Below the pieces are notes generated by a model. The model was not told the DNA's origin, ran no database searches, and saw only the letters and a program-made list of their open reading frames with translations. Position numbers and translations under genes: made by a program. DNA of 44,150 nt from Nemertoderma westbladi (lineage: Eukaryota; Xenacoelomorpha; Nemertodermatida; Nemertodermatidae), in NCBI GenBank assembly GCA_032718475.1, contig JAUCBJ010001250.1, forward strand, positions 1-44,150, in the 5' to 3' direction. Shown here in pieces: positions 1 through 9,800 of the stretch (positions within the stretch are counted from its first letter, which is position 1; the number at the start of each line of letters is the position of its first letter).

Positions 1-211
1 CGGTTCTATGCCTCTATCTGAGTCGCAGATCGTTACATCTAATAAACTGTCTGACAGGTTCTGCTTAGTATCAGACATGTTTATGTGTACAGTTGAATGT
101 CTACTGCTGTATTACAGTCTGAGCAAGTCTAGTAACGCAGTATTAACTGCTAGCCTAGTAATTAATTACCGGTACTGCTACTCAGTGTAGCGTGATATAT
201 ATAATATATTA

Positions 212-446
212 GAATACCGGTATGCTTATAGTATATATAACTATTATTACAGACTAGGTTTATCACAGAATACCGGTATAATTTTAGCACAAATATATAT
301 AAATATATAATAGGCCTATCTGGAATACCGGTATACAGCTTACAGTTTTGTAGTATATATAATTATAATTCTGGACTAGAATTAATTATAAAGTACCGGT
401 ATAATTTCAGCCTAAATTTATAGAAATAAAGATAATAGGCCTATCG
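212..446. repeat. Diverged tandem dimer, ~110-125 bp unit
   Basis: Two diverged copies lie head to tail: 212-322 and 323-446. Each starts GAATACCGGTAT, carries a second ACCGGTATAATTT block in its middle and ends ATAATAGGCCTATC. A third copy seems to begin near 447. No coding content. Confidence 0.7.
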
Positions 447-1391
447 TAAATACCAGTATATCAATTATTTTAAATAATTGAATTTCTGAATTTTAGGGTT
501 ACTTGGTTACTTTACTTACTTTATTACCGTTTTTTGAGCAGTAATCCAACTGATATTGAGACCTAATGGTTGTATGGTAGGCCTACTATTTCTAAATCGT
601 TAGATTTGATTTATAATATATATATACCCGTTTTAATGGGTTTTGTCAATGTTTGAAATAAATGTTATTATTTCTGGGGAGTAATCACTACACAAAGCGG
701 TGCGCTTTCAGTGAAGTGTTACTTATAGGACACTAAAACAAATAATACTAATTTACCTAAGTTACTTAATACTACAAATTACGTACAATTCGGGTGAGAT
801 TACAATCTCTAAATAAACACAAAAATTTACAAAACACAAAATACGAATTTTCAGGGTAATTTTACAAGAAGTCTACAAACCAGCCTAACAAAGGGTTAGA
901 AATCTGGTTATTACAACGGACAGGGTACTGCGGTATTTGAAAATAATAAGTAGTAGTAAATACACTGCGTTGTCCAGATAGGAAAATACCACCGCCTGAC
1001 GACCTATAGCCGTATCGCTATAGGCACTACTTTATGTATCACGGAGTGTTCCTACCTAGAAGTTAATAGAGCTAATCGAACGTGCCTATCAACCACTTTA
1101 CAACACAAATATAATGCCTACACTAATTACTCTCGGAAAGCACTGTACACTAAACCCTAAATTAGGTACGAGTACTTGTACAACATATAATCAGTAGTTA
1201 AATATACTTGAACAGCTAAAAGAACCACGGCATCTGCTGGAGTGACCGGTGCACAAAATCACCAGTCTTTACCTACGCCAAGCAGCCCGTGTAGTACCGG
1301 GGTTAATTTAACTATAGCGGTATGTATAACAAACACAATTATTGTAGGAACAAACTTGGGGAATGAATGTTGCGAATAATCGCATAAACTC

Positions 1392-1969
1392 TGAATAATA
1401 AATATTACGCTACGCGTACAAACCACTCAAACAAAATGCAGACCAAACACTGACAGACTACTATCAAGCCTAAATAAACTACAGGACATGCAGACTCCGA
1501 AATGATTAGGTAGTATGCGTTCTAACCCAGTAGTACGACTTATTCTTTAGTTGGGGGTTTACCTTACAGCATTGGCTGCCCCTACTTCCTAACCGTTCTT
1601 TATCGGACAGAGGCTCTACACACACTGCAATCCGTTCAGACCTAATAACAGCCAGACAACTATCCAGCCTACAAATTATCTAAATAAATATTATACGCTA
1701 CCCGTACAGACTTACACAAACAAAGTACAGACTAAACGATGGCAGACTACTCTCAAGCCTAAATAAACTACAGGACATGCAGACTCCGAAATGATTAGGT
1801 AGTATGCGTTCTAACCCAGTAGTACGACTTATTCTTTAGTTGGGGGTTTACCTTACAGCATTGGCTGCCCCTACTTCCTAACCGTTCTTTATCGGACAGG
1901 TGATCTACACACACTGCAATCCGTTCAGACTTAACAACAATCAGACAACAGCTCAGCCTACAAATTGTC
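1392..1969. repeat. 289-bp tandem duplication
   Basis: Two direct copies, about 1392-1680 and 1681-1969, are offset by 289 bp. The central ~150 bp (for example ACAGGACATGCAGACTCCGA at 1481 and 1770) is nearly identical. The edges differ by scattered substitutions and small indels, so the centre may have been homogenised. No ORF spans it. Confidence 0.9.
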
Positions 1970-3422
1970 TGTACAATCTGATCAGGCTTACACGCCTTCT
2001 GTTCAATACTGGCCTACAAACAAATAAAACTTGACAGAAATAAGTAAAAATCTCAATAAAAAACCAGGGCGGGCCCTCCCTGATTAATTATTAAGGCCTA
2101 CCGGTATATAATTATCAAAATCGAATAATACTGCTGTACCTGTACTGCTGTAGGTACCGGTCCGGGTGGTTAGGTAGTCAGGCCTACTGGGTACCGGTTG
2201 CCGGTACTTCCGCTTTATTGCCTACTGCAATACAGAAGCAATATCCGTTATTGTTCGCGCTTTCAGACCTTTGGCAGTTTAACCCGCCAAATTAGGATGT
2301 CTTCTAGATAATAAATCACTTTTAGCCTCTGACAAGTATTTGATTCACTACACTAGTCGAAACCAATCGGTGCGCGATCATTCACCCGCTGGATATACCC
2401 GGGAGATTGGGTTCGACGGCTTAATCGTATTGCTATGTAAGCCTAATGTATTATTCGACTGACAGTATTATATAATCTCTGACAATATTATTCACCTTCG
2501 GGGAATATTAACAGTTCCTTTAGGACGTGGCGCTCTATCTATATAAACAGAGTTATGACTTAAACTACTCACAACGATATGGCTTAGTTACAATTCACAT
2601 ATATGGCGCATTCTTTAGGAAATGCTTCGTTATCAGTCTCACTCATACACAATGCTGCACAATACTGCACACTGCTCTGCCGATCTTCACTGATTTTAGT
2701 CACATATAAAAGGAACACGGACCGAATCATGTAGGGTCTATCAAATAACATTAGATTCACTTCAAACCACTTTAACATAAGTCACAATCGTTATATGTAA
2801 CCTTTCTCTCTTACCTTCGGTATATCAAGAATATTGGGTTTTCGGGGTTATTTATCGTTATTCCAAATATAATAATTCATCAACCATATTATGAAGAACC
2901 GACAGTAAATAGCAGTATAACAATATAAAAGTATGCACAGGTTGTTTGATTAGGTATGGTAAGTTATGTTATGTTATGATAACGGATATATGTCCTTATA
3001 ATTAAGCCTACTAGTGTAAGGCTAAAAACTGAAAACACGGAGGTGCCAAAAGCCGGTTCTTAGGCTCTGGGCAAAAACATAACACTGAACTACTGAGCCT
3101 CTGTATACACCTCCAACACAGAGACAACAAACGCTCTGATTGGTCAACCGAACAACGAGAGAACAAAGAAACAAAGAAACGTCGACGTGGCAATATCAGC
3201 TGTTAGCCATCGTCATGGTAGCGACACTGTTTTCAAGAGTATCTAGCTTATCGCGTCACGAGATTGTGGATTATGTCCTCTAAAGTACAAATACAGTACA
3301 AATACATAAGAAATGACTTTTATGTCCTCTAAAACACCAGTACAGCAAGGACACGGCCTTTTTATGCCTGACAAACCAACTACAGAGTACTTTAAGGGAA
3401 AATAACCGGTTAATGACGCAAA

Positions 3423-4475
3423 AGCTTTTACATTGGTACAGAAGTAAATTTTCTGGATTTGACTATTTTTATTGATGACAGTGGATACATCCAAACTAAA
3501 AATTATCACAAGCCTATGGACGTACATCAGTATTTGTGTCCTTCAAGCGCACATCCACGTTCACAGATTCAAAACATCCCTTATGGTGTAGCTTTACGCT
3601 TGCGCAGGAATTGTAGTTTAGAATCAGATCTTTTTTCTAGTCTCATTGAGTATGGTTCTGCATTTGTCGCGAGAGGCTGGGATGAGAAAATTGTTGCTCA
3701 ACAATTTGCTTCTGCAGCAGTCAGTACGCAGTTTCAGGCCCTTAAAGTAAAAAAAGACAAGCCTAGAAAGAATAAAAAGAAACAACTTTTCTATGTACAC
3801 AATAATGACCCTCTATTACCTAACCCCAAGGTGATTATTTCAAAACATTCCACAATTCTAGATGAACATTCAATGACAAAATCTTTTTGGAATAGTCATA
3901 AATTGGAAGTTGTAACTCGCCGCGCACCAACCTTAAAGAATATCCTTGCGCCATCCAGACTGAGGTGTACAAGGGAACTTTCACCTTGTGATTTTCTAGG
4001 AGTTCATAAATGTGACAGAGCGGCATGTGTCCCCTGTAAAGTATTATTACCTTTAAAATATGTCAGCTCAACAACTAACAAAAGCCACAGGGTTTATATA
4101 AAGAATGATTTATCTTGCAATGCTAAAAATGTTATTTATGTGGTGACTTGCCTTAAATGTAACTTATTTGGTATCGGTTCAACAGAGGACTTAAAGCCTA
4201 GGATAGCCAACTACAAGACAAAGATAATTAATGACAAACCATCGACTGCCATCGACAGACATTTTACTACCTCGGGTCATTCTTACAATGCACACTTCAG
4301 AATTACACCATTTGATTGTCTACCGATCTCAGCAAACAAAAAACAGAACCGACAAAAACTCAGAATTAAAGAGGGAGAATGGCAGTGCCGGTTGGAAACT
4401 TTACAACCAATGGGTTTGAATGTTCTCAACGAGGCGGTGATCAATAACTTTGGACTTGATGTTTTCAATCCTTAA
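3423..4475 (+). pseudogene. Penelope-like retroelement, 3' part (GIY-YIG endonuclease), 5'-truncated
   Basis: This is the C-terminal part of a Penelope-like retroelement polyprotein. The frame is open from a stop at 3414 and homology-like sequence starts near 3423 (NFLDLTIF...), so the first codon is not a real start. In order: the RT-to-linker region (KPMDVHQYL, then IPYGVALRLRRNC); a cysteine cluster typical of the linker before the nuclease (CDFLGVHKCDRAACVPC); a GIY-YIG-like nuclease core (VIYVVTC then LFGIGST, with R in LKPRI); and a conserved HF-x5-H stretch. It ends normally at a stop at 4473-4475. The RT domain itself is missing, so the copy cannot move itself. No frameshift interrupts the remaining ~340 codons, which suggests a fairly young truncated insertion. 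Assignment to Penelope-like elements rests on the RT-linker plus GIY-YIG order. Confidence 0.8.
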
Positions 4476-4558
4476 GAATTATAAAGATTAAAGATTCACA
4501 GATTTAACAAACTCATTAGTTGCTAGGGTAGTATTATTATTTGTAGTGCATTAATTCT

Positions 4559-4811
4559 AGAATATCGTTTATTTGAAAAAGATAGAGAGAGCTATCGAAA
4601 GCTAATAATAATAAAAAAATAAATTTTTAGTGATTGATCATATATAAAAAAAAAAAAAAAATAAAAAAAAAAAAAATAAAAAAAAAAAAAAAAATAAAAA
4701 AAAAAAAATAAAAAAAAAAAAAAAGAGAATATCGTTTATTTGAAAAAGATAGAGAGAGCTATCGAAAGCTAATAATAATAAAAAAATAAATTTTTAGTGA
4801 TTGATCATATA
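4559..4811. repeat. Two identical 86-bp direct repeats around an A-rich tract
   Basis: 4559-4644 and 4726-4811 are identical base for base over 86 bp. Between them (4645-4725) lies only an A-rich tract of A runs broken by single T residues, closed by AAAAG. The pair lies 84 bp after the Penelope-like ORF, so it may be part of that element's 3' tail, or a slippage or target-site duplication product. Confidence 0.9.
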
Positions 4812-5655
4812 AGTTGTCACTTTTTGAAATCTTAAAATATTATTATACTAAAACAACTTGATCTCACACCCTACAGTCATATTCCCTAACTTTCTTTACT
4901 TAATTTAAACTTATATAATTATTTATATATATATTATTTATATATATATTATTATTTATTATTTCGATTATTGCGATTATATCCATTAATTTACCGGTAG
5001 TGTTTGTATACATATCATCTTCAACCAAGTGTTTTGCTGTGTTACCCAAGTACTACCGATAGAAAAGGCCTATGTTACTCTTAGGTGGTTGATTGTATTT
5101 ATTATCCAGTAGTACGTTGTGTTCAACGTAGTTGAGATTTAACTATCTGCTATATAGCATTGAGTTACCTATTGAGCGATTATTATAATATCAAGAAACA
5201 TCAACTCTATTTCTCTGATGTAGGCCAGTCCCAGTGATAATATCAAACCCTCGACCGGGATTTCTATCCTAAGATCGGCTTATAGTGTTCTATATGTTTG
5301 TTGGGACATTAGAGTGTGGACCTCATACCCAATGACTTTTTAAATTTGTTGCATTATGTCTGGTGTAATTATTACTGGGAGGAAATCTTGTTAAGTACAG
5401 TGTAGTAGTGTCCACCCTTTATCTTAGGGTGGCAGCTATCGAAAGAGGAGCCTTTTATATTACTCGTTATTTACCATATTATATATGATATATAATGCTA
5501 CTGTATATTATACTCTATGTTATAAATAAATAAATAGTAAACCGATGTTGGCCCATTAAGAGTGACATTATTACATATAGAAATTATTACAGATCAGTTA
5601 GCCTTTCCAAGAGAAACTGATTATTTAGCCCTTCCAACATTGGTTACAGAACAGA
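4812..5655. other. AT-rich intergenic region
   Basis: No gene seen. It contains a TA/TTA-rich block at about 4910-4970. It is the downstream flank of the minus-strand SOD gene. ACAGATCAGTTAG occurs twice near that gene's stop codon (about 5590 and 5651), a small direct repeat in its 3' UTR. Confidence 0.5.
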
Positions 5656-6120
5656 TCAGTTAGATCGTCCGATAATTCCTCCCCCCATTCGGGCACCCGA
5701 ATGACCAGATGTGTGACTATCTGAGTGACTGCCCTGACCAAAATCATCAGCGTGATTGTGCACCACAAGAGTTCGACCAATCACACTATTCTTGCCGCGC
5801 AGTTTCACCAAGTGATCGCTGATCTCCACTTTAGCGACTCCATCGGGCCCAGTATGTACGTTACCAAGATCGCCAACGTGCCGATCTTCGTCTTTAGGGC
5901 CGCCGTGTTTCTTACCGAATGGGTTGTAGTGATTACCGGTGCTCGTAAACCCCCCGGACAGGTTACCGAACTCGTGTATGTGCAGTCCGTGGTCTCCTTC
6001 CTCTAGACCCCTGATCTCCCCCACGATACTTACGCTGTGTCGCGATTTCTGTTTGAAATAAAGCGTCCCAGATATTCCATCATCACCACAAAGAACACAA
6101 ACTGCTTCAGTAACCCTCAT
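5656..6120 (-). CDS. SOD1-like: Cu/Zn superoxide dismutase paralog lacking the conserved disulfide
   Basis: A 154-residue Cu/Zn superoxide dismutase, which converts superoxide to oxygen and hydrogen peroxide, probably in the cytosol (no signal peptide). I start it at the ATG at 6120 (MRVTEAVCVL), the usual family N-terminus. The frame runs 7 codons further up, but without an ATG. Copper ligands H47, H49, H64 and H121 and zinc ligands H64, H72, H81 and D84 are all present, as are D125 and active-site R144. Both cysteines of the family's intrasubunit disulfide are gone: F58 sits in the GGFTS position and G147 in the MGGGII position. The electrostatic loop has lost its usual lysines and is histidine-rich (SHSDSHTSGHSG, H132, H136, H140). 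The whole protein is in one exon. A second, canonical SOD lies 8 kb away on the same strand. Either a diverged functional paralog or a young non-functional copy; the intact frame favours the former. Confidence 0.9.
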   Translation of the reverse strand: MRVTEAVCVLCGDDGISGTLYFKQKSRHSVSIVGEIRGLEEGDHGLHIHEFGNLSGGFTSTGNHYNPFGKKHGGPKDEDRHVGDLGNVHTGPDGVAKVEISDHLVKLRGKNSVIGRTLVVHNHADDFGQGSHSDSHTSGHSGARMGGGIIGRSN

Positions 6121-6867
6121 TGCAACATCAGGTATTAACAACGTTAAATTAAAATAAAACCTGTAAATGGTATTTGTTAGTTGACACGGGGTGTGTCTCG
6201 TACAATCTTACAGCTACAGTAGCATTATAATACGATTATTTTACTAAATAATTATCTAAAGTTTAAACGTTCAAATTTCGGGAATTTTGACTAAATTATT
6301 GAACCCAAATTTAAAACAAAATTAGCTGTTTGATTTCATAAAACTTTTCTTTCAATTAATTTATAAAAAGTCCACTGATTTCGGTAAACCTAATAAATAC
6401 AAAGCCAACGCATTTTACATTTTAATATAAATTACCTTTCCTTACATATAAATAGCAGTGTATGCTTCGTACTTGATTAATTAAGAGTTTGATATCTTAT
6501 TAATATTAATAACAATATACGTTATGAGATTCATAGAGACAATGCCACTTCCTTTCCTTCATACTCCCAGGAAACTATGCTGCACAATAATCCGCAACTA
6601 TCGATCCTAAATGACACTGTTGATGCCAAGGATGTACTAACAGCACGGATGACGTGTGAATTCAAACAACCAGTAAAATTGTCGCACAATTTCGCCAGAT
6701 CATAAATATTCCTTGTTATTAAATATAATTTATTTGATACTGTAACTATTTAATCATTTTAGGCGCAAACATTTATCATTTATAAAGTCTAAAGGAATAC
6801 CTACAGAGCATTGTAATAGTATAGTAACTTTTAATGATATCGTTATCATTTTTCAATAAAATATATA
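6121..6867. other. AT-rich intergenic region upstream of SOD paralog
   Basis: No ORF or RNA gene seen. It is the promoter side of the minus-strand SOD at 5656-6120 and runs straight into the 20-bp satellite. I could not pick out a TATA box with confidence because the base composition is very AT-rich. Confidence 0.5.
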
Positions 6868-9800
6868 CAGTGCTCGGTGGTCTGTGTCAGTGCTCGGTAG
6901 TCTGTGTCAGTGCTCGGTAGTCTGTGTCAGTGCTCGGTAGTCTGTGTCAGTGCTCGGTAGTCTGTGCCAGTGCTCGGTAGTCTGTGTCAGTGCTCGGTAG
7001 TCTGTGTCAGTGCTCGGTAGTCTGTGTCAGTGCTCGGTAGTCTGTGCCAGTGCTCGGTAGTCTGTGTAAGTGCTCGGTAGTCTGTGTCAGGGCTCGGTAG
7101 TCTGTGTCAGTGCTCGGTAGTCGGTGTCAGTGCTCGGTAGTCTGTGCCAGTGCTCGGTAGTCTGTGTAAGTGCTCGGTAGTCTGTGTCAGTGCTCGGTAG
7201 TCTGTGTCAGTGTGCTCGGTGGTCTGTGTCAGTGCTCGGTAGTCTGTGTCAGTGCTCGGTAGTCTGTGCCAGTGCTCGGTAGTCTGTGTCAGTGCTCGGT
7301 AGTCTGTGTCAGTGCTCGGTAGTCTGTGTCAGTGCTCGGTAGTCTGTGCCAGTGCTCGGTAGTCTGTGTAAGTGCTCGGTAGTCTGTGTCAGTGCTCGGT
7401 AGTCTGTGCCAGTGCTCGGTAGTCTGTGTAAGTGCTCGGTAGTCTGTGTCAGTGCTCGGTAGTCTGTGTCAGTGCTCGGTAGTCTGTGTCAGTGCTCGGT
7501 AGTCTGTGCCAGTGCTCGGTAGTCTGTGTAAGTGCTCGGTAGTCTGTGTCAGTGCTCGGTAGTCTGTGTCAGTGCTCGGTACTCTGTGTCAGTGCTCGGT
7601 AGTCTGTGTCAGTGTTCGGTAGTCTGTGTCAGTGCTCGGTAGTCTGTGTCAGTGCTCGGTAGTCGGTGTCAGTGCGCGGTAGTCTGTGCCAGTGCTCGGT
7701 AGTCTGTGCCAGTGCTCGGTAGTCTGTGTCAGTGCCCGGTAGTCTGTGTCAGTGCTCGGTAGTCTGTGTCAGTGCTCGGTAGTCTGTGTCAGTTCTCGGT
7801 AGTCTGTGTCAGTGCTCGGTAGTCTGTGTCAGTGCTCGGTAGTCTGTGTCAGTGCTCGGTAGTCTGTGTCAGTGCGCGGTAGTCTGTGTTAGTGCTCGGT
7901 AGTCTGTGTCAGTGCTCGGTAATCTGTGTCAGTGCGCGGTAGTCTTGTGTTAGTGCTCGGTAGTCTGTGTCAGTGCTCGGTAGTCTGTGTCAGTGCTCGG
8001 TAGTCTGTGTCAGTGCTCGGTAGTCTGTGTTAGTGCTCGGTAGTCTGTGTCAGCGCTCGGTAGTCTGTGCCAGTGCTCGGTAGTCGGTCTCAGTGCGCGG
8101 TAGTCTGTGCCAGTGCTCGGTAGTCTGTGTCGGTGCTCGGTAGTCGGTGTCAGTGCCCGGTAGTCTGTGTCAGTGCGCGGTAGTCTGTGTCAGTGCTCGG
8201 TAGTCTGTGTCACTGCTCGGTAGTCTGTGCCAGTGCTCGGTAGTCCGTGTCAGTGCTCGGTAGTCTGTGTCAGTGCTCGGTAGTCGGTGTCAGTGCTCGG
8301 TAGTCTGTGTCAGTGCTCGGTAGTCTGTGTCAGTGCTCGGTAGTCGGTGTCAGTGCTCGGTAGTCTGTGTCAGTGCGCGGTAGTCTGTGTTAGTGCTCGG
8401 TAGTCTGTGTCAGTGCTCGGTAGTCTGTGTCAGTGCGCGGTAGTCTGTGTTAGTGCTCGGTATTCTGTGTCAGTGCTCGGTAGTCTGTGTCAGTGCTCGG
8501 TAGTCTGTGTCAGTGCTCGGTAGTCTGTGTCAGTGCTCGGTAGTCTGTGTCAGTGCTCGGTAGTCGGTGTCAGTGCGCGGTAGTCTGTGTTAGTGCTCGG
8601 TAGTCTGTGTCAGTGCTCGGTAGTCTGTGTTAGGGCGCGGTAGTCTGTGTTCGTGCTCGGTAGTCTGTGTCAGTGCTCGGCAGTCTGTGCCAGTGCTCGG
8701 TAGTCTGTGTCAGTGCTCGGTAGTCTGTGTCAGTGCTCGGTAGTCTGTGTCAGTGCTCGGTAGTCTGTGTCAGTGCTCGGTAGTCGGTGTCAGTGCGCGG
8801 TAGTCTGTGTTAGTGCTCGGTAGTCTGTGTCAGTGCTCGGTAGTCTGTGTCAGTGCGCGGAAGTCTGTGTTAGTGCTCGGTAGTCTGTGTCAGTGCTCGG
8901 TAGTCTGTGTCAGTGCTCGGTAGTCTGTGTCAGTGCTCGGTAGTCTGTGTCAGTGCTCGGTAGTCTCTGTCAGTGCTCGGTAGTCTGTGTCAGTGCTCGG
9001 TAGTCTGTGTCAGTGCTCGGTAGTCTGTGTCAGTGCGCGGTAGTCTGTGTTAGTGCTCGGTAGTCTGTGTCAGTGCTCGGTAGTCTGTGGCAGTGCGCGG
9101 TAGTCTGTGTTAGTGCTCGGTAGTCTGTGTCAGTGCTCGGTAGTCTGTGTCAGTGCTCGGTAGTCTGTGTCAGTGCTCGGTAGTTTGTGTCAGTGCTCGG
9201 TAGTCTGTGTCAGTGCTCGGTAGTCGGTGTCAGTGCGCGGTAGTCTGTGTTAGTGCTCGGTAGTCTGTGTCAGTGCTCGGTAATCTGTGTCAGTGCGCGG
9301 TAGTCTGTGTCAGTGCTCGGTAGTCTGTGTCAGTGCTCGGTAGTCTGTGTCAGTGCTCGGTAGTCTGTGTCAGTGCTCGGTAGTCTGTGTCAGTGCTCGG
9401 AAGTCTGTGTCAGTGCTCGGTAGTCTGTGTCAGTGCTCGGTAGTCTGTGTCAGTGCGCGGTAGTCTGTGTTAGTGCTCGGTGGTCTGTGTCAGTGCTCGG
9501 TAGTCTGTCAGTGTTCGGTACTCTGTGCCAGTGCTCGGTAGTCTGTGTCAGTGCTCGGTACTCTGTGTCAGTGCTCGGTAGTCTGTGTCAGTGCTCGGTA
9601 GTCGGTGTCAGTGCGCGGTAGTCTGTGTTAGTGCTCGGTAGTCTGTGTCAGTGCTCGGTAGTCTGTGTCAGTGCTCGGTAGTCTGTGTCAGTGCTCGGTA
9701 GTCTGTGTCAGTGCTCGGTAGTCTGTGTTAGTGCTCGGTAGTCTGTGTCAATGCTCGGTAGTCTGTGTTAGTGCTCGGTAGTCTGTGTCAGTGCTCGGTA

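Larger units (their letters stand above)
1..3422. other. AT-rich non-coding region
   Basis: I see no convincing gene here. The open frames are short, lack recognisable domains and are what AT-rich DNA gives by chance. The stretch holds two tandem dimers (listed separately) and many ACCGGT and AGGCCT palindromes. CCAAT-type boxes occur near 2363 (plus) and 3138 (as ATTGG), so a promoter is possible but unproven. Confidence 0.6.

Noticed and set aside
3011-3527. Two minus-strand ORFs before the Penelope-like fragment
   Set aside because: Low-complexity composition without recognisable domains; the second overlaps the real plus-strand coding remnant.
9427-9621. Cys/Val/Ser-rich ORF inside the 20-bp satellite
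   Set aside because: The 20-nt period gives a 20-residue repeat in any open frame; it is repeat translation, not a gene.
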